7,598 nucleotides of DNA from Polynucleobacter meluiroseus (GCA_945867755.1 CAMBJN010000065.1:1-7598); one strand, 5' to 3'. Counted from the first letter of the stretch, positions 1 through 6,345 are shown. Notes: generated by a model from the sequence alone, not told the origin. Made by a program: numbers and translations.

Positions 1-193
1 CAAACCCATCTATTTTTGGCATATCAATATCTAAAATGATCAGATCCGTATTATTTTCTCTGACAAACTCGAGGCAGCCATCGCCATCGACTGCCTCCCC
101 GATGATTTCAAAGTGAACTTGTTGTGCAAGCATGTTTTTTAGCGCCCAAAGCATGGCTGGATGGTCGTCAACCAACAGGACTTTTTTCCTCAT
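1..193 (-). CDS. Response regulator, receiver domain (partial, NarL/BvgA-like)
   Basis: This is the N-terminal 64 residues of a two-component response regulator; the rest lies beyond the left edge. The translation begins MRKKVLLVDDHPAM, giving the acidic pair D9-D10 that binds Mg2+ in receiver domains. ILDIDMPKIDGF near residues 53-64 supplies the phospho-acceptor, D55. The VDDHP start and LDIxMPKxDG block are typical of the NarL/FixJ class, especially BvgA/EvgA-like regulators, so a LuxR-type helix-turn-helix is expected in the missing part, but this is inferred. The ATG at 191-193 is preceded by AAGGAGT about 8 nt upstream. That site overlaps the end of the upstream EAL gene, whose TGA is only 5 nt before this ATG, so translational coupling is likely. 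The target genes and partner kinase are not visible. Confidence 0.88.
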   Translation of the reverse strand, partial: MRKKVLLVDDHPAMLWALKNMLAQQVHFEIIGEAVDGDGCLEFVRENNTDLIILDIDMPKIDGF

Positions 194-198
194 CTAAC

Positions 199-1047
199 TC
201 ACTCCTTTTGTGACTGTTTCTTTATCAGTTGTCTCATGGCTAATTGTTGTTTGGCTGTTTTTCCCATTTTGAGCACTTGGTGGAGTGTCATTTGAGGCAT
301 GATGTGCTTACCGTAGCAACAATCAATGACATGTTTTTCAGCCACGGTTTTTTCGTGCATGAGTTTGATCGGCCCTGCAACTGATCGTGCGTCGTTGGCA
401 TGAATGAGCGCTTTAAGCGCAATCAGCTTCTTTTCACACTGACTTCCTGGTATTGCTTGCCTGATGAGATCACCCGCTAGATGGATGTGGGTGAATCGAT
501 GGTTGAGCATCAGATCGCATTCTTCGTCCCGTCCTGTGAAGTTAAGCAGATGAAACAAAATACCTAGACGTTGTAATTGCACCAAAGCTTCTTGTAGTTG
601 GGAAGCTTGTTTTAATTCTGCTGAAGCGTTGATGCCGACATAAATGAGGCCAACGGGTAAATGACACTTCAGCAACGCCTCTTGAAAGCCATTCATCAAA
701 TCTGGGTCAATCAACCATTCAGCTTTCATGGCAAGCATGATGGGGTATGGTTTTAGAAAGCTATGCCAATAATTGGCCGCACGAATACCTTCCTTGATCA
801 AATCAATCACTGCTTCCTTTGAGGCTTGCTCTAAGGGCGTGAGGGTGACAAATTCTGTGACAAGGTCTTTGGAGCTCAATGCCAGTTCAAACGATAAGTT
901 TTGAGAATTGGCCCATACTTCAAGCTGCCTACCTTCAGGTTGCATCATCACTTCATGCAATTTTTCCTGATGGAGCTCTTTAACAACCAATCCTGGTTTT
1001 TTTGTCCAATTTTTAACAAGCGAATAGAGCCGAGATTTAGGTTTCAT
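199..1047 (-). CDS. Degenerate EAL-domain protein, probably not catalytic
   Basis: A 282-residue protein that resembles a stand-alone EAL domain, the fold of cyclic-di-GMP phosphodiesterases. Segments can be aligned in order: FELAL (about 53-57) at the EAL signature, GLIYVGINAS (133-142) at the strand that normally ends in ELTES, GILFHLLNF (162-170) at GxxxALDDF, FTHIHLAGDLI (185-195) at VDxLKIDxxFV, and CYGKHIMPQM (244-253) at the QGxxFxxPxP end. The metal and catalytic positions look lost: DDF is LNF, the Lys of LKID is replaced, and the glutamate of VAEGVE appears as VAGPI. A non-enzymatic role in binding nucleotide or protein is therefore likely. No signal peptide, membrane segment or GGDEF domain is seen. 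I chose the ATG at 1047; an in-frame TTG at 1068 would add 7 residues, but neither start has a strong ribosome site. It is followed closely by the response regulator. In Bordetella, bvgR, a degenerate EAL gene, lies next to bvgAS, a suggestive parallel only. Confidence 0.72.
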   Translation of the reverse strand: MKPKSRLYSLVKNWTKKPGLVVKELHQEKLHEVMMQPEGRQLEVWANSQNLSFELALSSKDLVTEFVTLTPLEQASKEAVIDLIKEGIRAANYWHSFLKPYPIMLAMKAEWLIDPDLMNGFQEALLKCHLPVGLIYVGINASAELKQASQLQEALVQLQRLGILFHLLNFTGRDEECDLMLNHRFTHIHLAGDLIRQAIPGSQCEKKLIALKALIHANDARSVAGPIKLMHEKTVAEKHVIDCCYGKHIMPQMTLHQVLKMGKTAKQQLAMRQLIKKQSQKE

Positions 1048-1174
1048 AATTAAATCCAATAAAATCAATTATTTAGTGATTTTTGATCACCAATATTTAC
1101 ATTGCTCTTGAGAAAAGCTTGTATGTGAGTGCTTAGAAAATCCATTCTTTGAACGGAAAGCCTGGTCATGACTC

Positions 1175-1203
1175 TTGAAATGCTGAGCATCCATCCCTAT
1201 AAT
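1175..1203 (+). promoter_or_regulatory. groESL promoter, sigma70 with sigma32-like character
   Basis: TTGAAA (1175-1180) and TATAAT (1198-1203) are separated by exactly 17 nt, a near-consensus sigma70 promoter. The same bases read as CTTGAAA (1174-1180), 14 nt, then CCCTATAA (1195-1202), which resembles the heat-shock sigma32 pattern CTTGAAA/CCCCATNT with a mixed -10. The start of transcription would fall near 1209-1212, inside the CIRCE operator, leaving a leader of about 118 nt before groES. The sigma70 reading is strong by sequence; use by sigma32 is inferred from the family and the gene it drives. Confidence 0.8.
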
Positions 1204-1229
1204 TAGCACTCAACCAGTTAGAGTGCTAA
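1203..1229 (+). promoter_or_regulatory. CIRCE operator (HrcA binding site)
   Basis: TTAGCACTC (1203-1211), a 9-nt spacer, and GAGTGCTAA (1221-1229) match the CIRCE inverted repeat consensus at all 18 arm positions. CIRCE is bound by the heat-labile repressor HrcA. The element starts on the last base of the TATAAT box and covers the expected start of transcription, so bound HrcA should block initiation. The transcript would also carry most of the repeat at its 5' end. hrcA itself is not in the window. Confidence 0.97.
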
Positions 1230-1279
1230 CAATGTTTCAGATCGTTAACACTTCTTCTGGAAATTATAATTAATTAATT

Positions 1280-1310
1280 TTACTAACTGTTAAGTAAATA
1301 CTTACTAACT
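1280..1310 (+). repeat. Paired TTACTAACT repeat in the groES leader
   Basis: TTACTAACT occurs at 1280-1288 and again at 1302-1310, a period of 22 bp, so both copies lie on about the same face of the helix. Between them GTTAAGTA, AA, TACTTACTAAC forms a small imperfect hairpin with one extra base. The block ends just before the groES ribosome site. It could affect translation or bind a protein, or simply reflect AT-rich sequence; no known site matches. Confidence 0.5.
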
Positions 1311-1327
1311 TTTTTAAAGGAGTCAAT

Positions 1328-1618
1328 ATGAAACTACGCCCTTTACATGATCGAGTGATCATCAAGCGTTTGGATAATGAAACAAAAACAGCTTCAGGTT
1401 TGGTGATCCCTGAGACTGCAGCTGAAAAGCCAGATCAAGGTGAGATCCTTGCAGTTGGCACAGGCAAAAAAGATGAGTCAGGCAAAGTTATTCCGCTAGA
1501 TGTAAAAGTGGGCGACCGTGTTTTGTTTGGCAAGTATGCAGGTCAGACAGTGAAAGTTGATGGCGATGAGCTTCTCGTAATGCGCGAAGAAGACATCATG
1601 GCAGTTGTTCAGAAGTAA
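1328..1618 (+). CDS. groES: Co-chaperonin GroES (Hsp10)
   Basis: GroES forms the seven-subunit lid that caps GroEL and closes the folding chamber in the cytoplasm. The 96-residue length is normal for the family. The N-terminus MKLRPLHDRVIIKR is the family signature. The mobile loop that contacts GroEL spans about residues 16-32, with the hydrophobic GLVIP at 24-28. The domed beta-barrel core continues with VKVGDRVLFGKYAG, and the end LLVMREEDIMAVV is intact. AAAGGAG at 1316-1322 sits 5 nt before the ATG and fixes the start. It is the first gene of a two-gene operon, 29 nt ahead of groEL, and is controlled by the promoter and CIRCE operator upstream. The sequence looks like a betaproteobacterial GroES. 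Confidence 0.99.
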   Translation: MKLRPLHDRVIIKRLDNETKTASGLVIPETAAEKPDQGEILAVGTGKKDESGKVIPLDVKVGDRVLFGKYAGQTVKVDGDELLVMREEDIMAVVQK

Positions 1619-1647
1619 TTAAACAAGAGACATCGAAAGGAATTCAA

Positions 1648-3300
1648 ATGGCAGCAAAAGATGTATTTTTAGGTGACAGCGCGCGTACGCGCATGGTCGA
1701 GGGCGTTAACATTTTGGCTAACGCAGTTAAAGTAACTCTAGGACCTAAAGGCCGTAACGTGGTTTTAGAGCGTTCATTTGGCGGTCCAATGGTAACTAAG
1801 GACGGCGTGTCAGTTGCTAAAGAGATTGAGCTAAAAGATAAGCTTCAAAACATGGGCGCGCAGATGGTTAAAGAAGTTGCATCTAAAACAGCTGATAACG
1901 CTGGTGATGGAACAACAACTGCAACAGTTTTAGCGCAGTCAATCGTTCGTGAAGGCATGAAGTATGTGGTAGCCGGTCACAATCCTATGGATTTAAAGCG
2001 CGGCATTGATAAAGCAGTGACAGCAGCTATCACTGAAATCACAAAAATGAGTAAGCCATGCACAACCACAAAAGAAATCGCACAGGTTGGCTCTATCTCA
2101 GCAAACAGCGATTACAGCATTGGTGAGCGCATTGCAGAAGCAATGGAAAAAGTGGGTAAAGAGGGTGTTATCACGGTTGAAGATGGTAAGTCATTAGAAG
2201 ATGAATTAGACGTTGTAGAAGGTATGCAGTTTGATCGTGGATACCTTTCACCATATTTCATCAGCAACCCGGAAAAGCAAGTGGCTATTCTTGAGAACCC
2301 ATTCGTTTTGTTGTTTGATAAGAAAATCAGCAACATTCGTGATTTGTTACCAGTATTAGAGCAAGTAGCTAAAGCCGGTCGTCCACTATTGATCATTGCT
2401 GAAGATATCGAAGGCGAAGCCTTGGCAACTTTGGTGGTTAACAATATTCGCGGCATCTTGAAGACTTGTGCAGTTAAAGCACCTGGTTTTGGCGACCGTC
2501 GTAAAGCCATGCTTGAGGACATCGCCATTTTGACTGGTGGTCAAGTGATTGCTGAAGAAGTTGGTTTGACGCTAGAAAAAGTAACACTACAAGACTTAGG
2601 CCAAGCAAAGCGCATTGAAATTGGTAAAGAAAACACAACCATTATTGATGGCGCAGGCGAAGCCAAGAACATCGAAACTCGCGTTAAGCAAATTCGTGCA
2701 CAAATCGAAGAAGCTACCAGTGACTACGATCGTGAAAAGCTACAAGAGCGCGTTGCTAAATTAGCGGGCGGTGTTGCAGTGCTTCGCGTTGGCGCAGCCA
2801 CAGAAGTAGCAATGAAAGAGAAGAAAGCTCGTGTTGATGATGCATTACATGCAACACGTGCTGCTGTTGAAGAAGGTATTGTTCCTGGCGGCGGTGTTGC
2901 CTTGGTACGTGCTAAACAAGCCATCATGGGTTTGAAGGGTGATAACGCAGACCAAAACGCTGGTATCAGCATTGTTTTGCGCGCCATGGAAGAGCCACTT
3001 CGTATCATCGTTTCTAACGCTGGTGACGAAGCAAGTGTTGTTGTGAATAACGTAGCTGCTGGCAAAGGCAACTATGGCTACAACGCAGCATCTGGTGAGT
3101 ATGGTGACATGGTTGAAATGGGTGTTATTGACCCAGCTAAAGTCACTAAAACAGCCTTAGTGAACGCAGCATCTGTTGCTGGTTTGTTGTTGACAACAGA
3201 CTGTGCAGTTGTTGATTCACCAAAAGACGACTCCGCAGGCGGTATGCCTGACATGGGCGGCATGGGCGGTGGTATGGGTGGTATGGGCGGCATGATGTAA
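1648..3300 (+). CDS. groEL: Chaperonin GroEL (Hsp60)
   Basis: GroEL forms two stacked seven-subunit rings that bind unfolded proteins and fold them in ATP-driven cycles with GroES. All 550 residues are present, a normal length. Visible marks include the N-terminal nucleotide-site block VTLGPKGRNVVLE (about 29-41), the GDGTTT loop at 86-91 with the ATPase aspartate D87, the apical domain containing DRGYLSPYF and VKAPGFGDRRKAML, and the conserved AAVEEGIVPGGGVAL segment near 404-418. The C-terminus is a flexible run of GGM repeats (about 531-550) that hangs into the cavity. AAAGGA lies about 9 nt before the ATG. It is co-transcribed with groES and followed by a strong terminator. Nothing is truncated or missing. 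Overlapping reading frames on the opposite strand are shadows. Confidence 0.99.
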   Translation: MAAKDVFLGDSARTRMVEGVNILANAVKVTLGPKGRNVVLERSFGGPMVTKDGVSVAKEIELKDKLQNMGAQMVKEVASKTADNAGDGTTTATVLAQSIVREGMKYVVAGHNPMDLKRGIDKAVTAAITEITKMSKPCTTTKEIAQVGSISANSDYSIGERIAEAMEKVGKEGVITVEDGKSLEDELDVVEGMQFDRGYLSPYFISNPEKQVAILENPFVLLFDKKISNIRDLLPVLEQVAKAGRPLLIIAEDIEGEALATLVVNNIRGILKTCAVKAPGFGDRRKAMLEDIAILTGGQVIAEEVGLTLEKVTLQDLGQAKRIEIGKENTTIIDGAGEAKNIETRVKQIRAQIEEATSDYDREKLQERVAKLAGGVAVLRVGAATEVAMKEKKARVDDALHATRAAVEEGIVPGGGVALVRAKQAIMGLKGDNADQNAGISIVLRAMEEPLRIIVSNAGDEASVVVNNVAAGKGNYGYNAASGEYGDMVEMGVIDPAKVTKTALVNAASVAGLLLTTDCAVVDSPKDDSAGGMPDMGGMGGGMGGMGGMM

Positions 3301-3320
3301 ATTGAGTCCATACTTAAATA

Positions 3321-3345
3321 AAAAGGGCGCTTCGGCGCCTTTTTT
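3321..3345. terminator. Bidirectional rho-independent terminator after groEL
   Basis: On the plus strand GGGCGC (3325-3330) and GCGCCT (3335-3340) pair around the very stable TTCG tetraloop closed by C-G. Flanking A and T runs extend the stem, and six T residues follow at 3340-3345. It lies 20 nt after the groEL stop. Read on the minus strand the same hairpin is followed by CTTTTTATTT, so it can also end transcripts from the small basic gene and the methyltransferase. Confidence 0.93.
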
Positions 3346-3357
3346 ATTATCTGAAAC

Positions 3358-3409
3358 TTAATGCTTTAGAGATGATAGTAGTGCGCAATCAAGAATCTAA
3401 AGGCATTAA
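3358..3409. repeat. Long imperfect inverted repeat with 25-nt loop
   Basis: TTAATGCTTTAGA (3358-3370) pairs with TCTAAAGGCATTAA (3396-3409) over 13 base pairs with a single unpaired G, enclosing 25 nt. The loop contains the self-complementary TGCGCA (3382-3387). The right arm overlaps the stop codon of the small basic gene. No T run follows on either strand directly, so it is not itself a normal terminator. It may stabilise the 3' end of minus-strand transcripts or be the remnant of a small repeat element. Confidence 0.65.
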
Positions 3410-3579
3410 TTAATTGATTCTCCGTGACGATGTTTTTGACCGCGCGTAGCCAAAGCTCTCTTACGACTTCTCACTACTTGGGTTGCTTTCTTTTTGCCAT
3501 AGATCTTAGGTGAAACACCTGCCATCAATAATGCTTGGCGTTTGATTTGAGCAAGCGATAAACGTTTTTTGATGTTCAT
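3406..3579 (-). CDS. Small, highly basic hypothetical protein
   Basis: A 57-residue frame starting MNIKKRLSLAQIKRQALL. I do not recognise a family. It carries 16 Lys or Arg and only one acidic residue, so it should be very basic and could bind nucleic acid. The first 20 residues could form an amphipathic helix, and the rest (KIYGKKKAT, VRSRKRALATRGQKHRHG) is likely unstructured. The ATG at 3577-3579 is the best start; an in-frame TTG at 3594 would add five residues but has no more support. Neither has a Shine-Dalgarno sequence. It begins 41 nt after the methyltransferase stop on the same strand, so it may share that transcript. A weak TTGATT, 17 nt, TTTTAT pair just upstream would give an almost leaderless message. 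Coding status is uncertain because the gene is short and AT-rich. Confidence 0.5.
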   Translation of the reverse strand: MNIKKRLSLAQIKRQALLMAGVSPKIYGKKKATQVVRSRKRALATRGQKHRHGESIN

Positions 3580-3620
3580 TAAAAAATAAAACAAATTAAG
3601 TATTTATAAATCAAGGATTT

Positions 3621-4436
3621 TTAATTAATCCTATTGATCTGAATTAGACGGTATTCGTACGTTTTAAGAAATGACGATGCTCGATCACTTCGTCGCATAC
3701 TCCTGTGGATAATTTTCTTAAGAAGGATCTTTAGAAAAAACGATTTAATTGGATTTTCCTTAGAAAAGGTTTCAATCGTTTTTCTTACAAAAGGATGGAT
3801 ATAGCTATTTTTAACGTCATCCAATATTTCAAACGTTGGAATAATATTATTAGTAAGGTCAATATCTTCAACGATCATAAATGAACTTCCGATTTCATTG
3901 TTGAAAATATCAAGAAAGTCCTTATGGCTTTTACGCCACTCAGAGGTTTGAACACCTTCACGAGGAAAATAATCAAAAATTAAAGCACCTTTAACAGCAT
4001 ATTTTCCGATATTTTGAATTGCGGCTTTGGGCTCTATGTAGTGAAAACTTTCAGCAAATAGGATCGTGTCATATTGCTTTTGGCTTGAAAATTCTTCAAA
4101 AGTAGTTTCATGTATATCAATGGAGTTTGGAAGTTTTTCTTTGGCAATTGTATTTAGCCTAGATGATGGGCACACGCATGTAATGTCAAATCCCATATTG
4201 AAAAGCGCATTCGCATTGCTTCCCGTTCCACTTCCAACATCTAATATTGATTTTGTATCTGAGGGTAGTGATTTAAGTAGCCTATTAAAATAATCAAGTT
4301 GGGCTTGGCCGAGTCTTGCCAAGGTTAAATCATTATCAACATTTTTTTCAAAGAAGCCATAATGCAGAAAGCCATGGCCATTAATGATTTGAGAGAACAA
4401 TGCTTCAATATCTAATTGAAATTCTTTGGAGTTCAT
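3621..4436 (-). CDS. Class I SAM-dependent methyltransferase, substrate unknown
   Basis: A 271-residue protein with a Rossmann-type methyltransferase core. Motif I, which holds S-adenosylmethionine, is ILDVGSGTGSNA at 64-75. The end of the next strand, FDITCVCPS (83-91), is where an acidic residue usually binds the ribose hydroxyls; here it is not obvious. YDTILFAESFHYIEP (122-136) fits motif IV and the following helix, and GALIFDYFPRE (150-160) fits the strand after the usual GG turn. The N-terminal GHGFLHYGFFE (20-30) resembles the lid of small-molecule or lipid methyltransferases. The C-terminal third is lysine-rich (FLKILLKKIIHRSMRRS, 234-250), could touch a membrane or nucleic acid, and matches no domain I know. 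Sampled GC is about 30-38 percent against about 48 percent in pntB, and there is no clear ribosome site. It lies between two terminators with no functional partner, so acquisition by transfer is possible. No substrate can be assigned. Confidence 0.85.
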   Translation of the reverse strand: MNSKEFQLDIEALFSQIINGHGFLHYGFFEKNVDNDLTLARLGQAQLDYFNRLLKSLPSDTKSILDVGSGTGSNANALFNMGFDITCVCPSSRLNTIAKEKLPNSIDIHETTFEEFSSQKQYDTILFAESFHYIEPKAAIQNIGKYAVKGALIFDYFPREGVQTSEWRKSHKDFLDIFNNEIGSSFMIVEDIDLTNNIIPTFEILDDVKNSYIHPFVRKTIETFSKENPIKSFFLKILLKKIIHRSMRRSDRASSFLKTYEYRLIQINRIN

Positions 4437-4483
4437 AAGTTTATAAAGTTATAAAAGATGCTTCAATTTTAACCTTTTAAATG

Positions 4484-4509
4484 AATTGAACTTATATTTA
4501 ATTGAACTT
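4484..4509. repeat. Direct repeat AATTGAACTT upstream of the methyltransferase
   Basis: AATTGAACTT is found at 4484-4493 and 4500-4509, two exact 10-bp copies with 6 bp between them. They lie 48-73 bp before the methyltransferase ATG on its upstream side, where a regulator could act. On the gene's own strand they read AAGTTCAATT. A chance origin in AT-rich DNA cannot be ruled out. Confidence 0.55.
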
Positions 4510-4525
4510 GTTAATATTTTTTAAA

Positions 4526-4549
4526 CAAAAAAACCGCCCGTAGGCGGTT
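4526..4549 (-). terminator. Rho-independent terminator of the pnt operon
   Basis: Read on the minus strand, AACCGCC (4549-4543) pairs with GGCGGTT (4538-4532) around a 4-nt loop and is followed by a run of T residues. The seven-pair GC-rich stem begins about 20 nt after the pntB stop. On the plus strand no T run follows, so it acts in the pntB direction. It should separate pnt transcription from the methyltransferase downstream. Confidence 0.92.
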
Positions 4550-4569
4550 CTTTATAAGGTGATTGAGGT

Positions 4570-6012
4570 TTACTCAACAGCCTTAACCATGTCTTCAATG
4601 ACCTTCTTAGCATCACCAAAGACCATCATGGTTTTGTCCATGTAGAACAACTCGTTATCTAAGCCGGCATAACCAGACGCCATAGAACGTTTGTTCACAA
4701 TCACAGTCTTAGCCTTATAGGCTTCAAGAATTGGCATGCCGAAAATTGGGCTGCCTGGGGTTCTTGCGGCAGGGTTCACCACGTCGTTAGCGCCCAAAAT
4801 CAACACAACGTCTGCTTGACCAAATTCACTATTGATGTCTTCCATTTCGAACACTTGATCGTATGGAACTTCAGCTTCAGCTAAAAGAACGTTCATGTGA
4901 CCCGGCATACGACCAGCCACTGGGTGGATCGCATACTTCACTGTGACACCAGCGTGAGTGAGTTTTTCTGTGAGTTCTTTGAGAGCGTGTTGAGCACGAG
5001 CAACTGCTAGACCATAGCCTGGAACAATGATGACTGTTTCAGCATTGGTCATCAAGAAGGCTGCATCATCAGCAGATCCTGATTTAACGTTGCGCTGCTC
5101 TTGTGAGCCACCAGCTGCTGCAGTACCTGCATCGCCACCGAAACCACCAAGAATAACGTTGAAGAATGAACGATTCATCGCCTTACACATGATGTAAGAC
5201 AAGATCGCACCAGAAGAGCCAACCAATGAACCAGCCACAATCAACATTGAGTTATTCAAGGAGAAACCAATGCCGGCTGCAGCCCAGCCAGAATATGAGT
5301 TCAACATTGAAACAACCACAGGCATGTCAGCACCACCAATTGGGATGATGATCAAAACGCCCAAAATGAAGGCAACCACAACCATCACAACAAAGTAGTT
5401 CCAAGCAGGTTCTGCACCGGGAGCGATAGAGAACATCACACCGCAACCCACCATCACAATGGCAAGGATTAGATTGAGTATGTGCTGACCTGGGAAAGTA
5501 ACAGGAGCACCTTGGAATAAACGGAACTTGTATTTGCCAGATAGTTTGCCAAAAGCAATCACTGATCCCGAGAAGGTGATAGCACCAACAAATGTACCAA
5601 TGAACAACTCAAGACGGTTACCTAGAGGAATTGGCTCGCCCACGGTCACAATACCAAAGGCGTGAGGCTCTGCAACTGCCGCAACAGCAATACACACCGC
5701 TGCAAGACCAATCATGCTGTGCATGAATGCCACTAGTTCAGGCATTTTTGTCATTTCAACGCGCTTGGCCATGATCGCACCAGCACCGCCACCAACCACA
5801 AGACCAGCTAGAACATAAGCCATGCCGCCAGCTGCTGATTCTTTAGCAAGCATCATGACCAAGCCAACTGTTGTGATGATGGCAATCGCCATACCTGTCA
5901 TACCAAACAAATTTCCTTTGATAGAAGTCGTTGGATGAGATAAACCTTTAAGTGCCTGAATAAAACAAATAGACGCGACTAAATACAAAAGCGTAACGAG
6001 ATTTAAGCTCAT
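4570..6012 (-). CDS. pntB: NAD(P) transhydrogenase subunit beta
   Basis: PntB carries most of the membrane domain (dII) and the NADP(H)-binding domain (dIII) of the proton-pumping transhydrogenase. The full 480 residues are present; E. coli PntB has 462. The first about 285 residues hold multiple hydrophobic helices. H98 in LVAFMHSMIGLAA matches the proton-channel histidine of E. coli PntB (His91). The Asn in VVVSMLNSYSGWAAA near 238 matches Asn222. After a linker rich in Ala and Gly, dIII starts near 325 with VIIVPGYGLAVARAQ, the NADP phosphate-binding turn. It continues with HPVAGRMPGHMNVLLAEA, LILGANDVVNPAA and VNKRSMASGYAG, all diagnostic. The ATG overlaps the pntAB stop in an ATGA, with AAAGGAG upstream, so the two are translationally coupled. 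The operon terminator follows. Confidence 0.98.
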   Translation of the reverse strand: MSLNLVTLLYLVASICFIQALKGLSHPTTSIKGNLFGMTGMAIAIITTVGLVMMLAKESAAGGMAYVLAGLVVGGGAGAIMAKRVEMTKMPELVAFMHSMIGLAAVCIAVAAVAEPHAFGIVTVGEPIPLGNRLELFIGTFVGAITFSGSVIAFGKLSGKYKFRLFQGAPVTFPGQHILNLILAIVMVGCGVMFSIAPGAEPAWNYFVVMVVVAFILGVLIIIPIGGADMPVVVSMLNSYSGWAAAGIGFSLNNSMLIVAGSLVGSSGAILSYIMCKAMNRSFFNVILGGFGGDAGTAAAGGSQEQRNVKSGSADDAAFLMTNAETVIIVPGYGLAVARAQHALKELTEKLTHAGVTVKYAIHPVAGRMPGHMNVLLAEAEVPYDQVFEMEDINSEFGQADVVLILGANDVVNPAARTPGSPIFGMPILEAYKAKTVIVNKRSMASGYAGLDNELFYMDKTMMVFGDAKKVIEDMVKAVE

Positions 6013-6323
6013 GCTGTTTCTCCTTTTGCTTTTTTATCTTTTTTCTTAAACATTTCGAGCATGCGTCTTGTGACCAAGAAACCACCAAACACGTTGACTG
6101 CTGCTAAAGCAACGGCAATCGTGCCCATTGATTTACCAAGTGTGCCTTCAGTTAATGCTGCGGCTAGCATGGCGCCAACGATGATGATCGCTGAAATAGC
6201 GTTTGTCACAGCCATCAAAGGCGTGTGTAGTGCTGGGGTGACATTCCAAACAACGTGATAACCAACATAAATGGCTAGCACGAAGATGATGAGGTTATAA
6301 ATAGTTGGGCTGATCATGTCCAT
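6009..6323 (-). CDS. pntAB: NAD(P) transhydrogenase subunit alpha, part 2 (membrane)
   Basis: This 104-residue protein is the membrane portion of the alpha subunit, encoded separately. It shows three hydrophobic helices at about 8-30, 36-60 and 64-86. The segment VTPALHTPLMAVTNAISA (about 28-45) is the conserved signature of this domain. The short tail is strongly charged (FKKKDKKAKGE) and should face the cytoplasm. In E. coli the same region is fused to the NAD-binding domain in one PntA with four helices; the three-subunit form is known from Rhodospirillum rubrum. AAGGAA lies about 9 nt before the ATG. The gene starts 22 nt after pntAA and its TGA overlaps the pntB ATG. The tight spacing supports a single complex made in fixed ratio. 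Confidence 0.97.
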   Translation of the reverse strand: MDMISPTIYNLIIFVLAIYVGYHVVWNVTPALHTPLMAVTNAISAIIIVGAMLAAALTEGTLGKSMGTIAVALAAVNVFGGFLVTRRMLEMFKKKDKKAKGETA

Positions 6324-6345
6324 GATTTTTTCCTTGTAATTCTTC

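Noticed and set aside
1048..1068. TTG start giving a 289-residue EAL protein
   Set aside because: The ATG at 1047 is more usual and has at least a weak GGA about 7 nt upstream; the TTG has no ribosome site. It cannot be fully excluded.
1232..1273. 13-codon reading frame in the groES leader (MFQIVNTSSGNYN)
   Set aside because: It has only a weak GAG upstream, no regulatory codon pattern, and lies in AT-rich DNA; treated as chance.
2112..3311. Three open frames on the minus strand inside groEL
   Set aside because: They are antisense to an intact groEL, are rich in Ser, Pro and Ala, have no ribosome sites and resemble no family.
4066..4293. 75-residue plus-strand frame inside the methyltransferase
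   Set aside because: It is antisense to the methyltransferase core including motif I and has no ribosome site.
6061..6258. 65-residue plus-strand frame opposite pntAB
   Set aside because: It mirrors the hydrophobic coding of pntAB and shows no independent signal.
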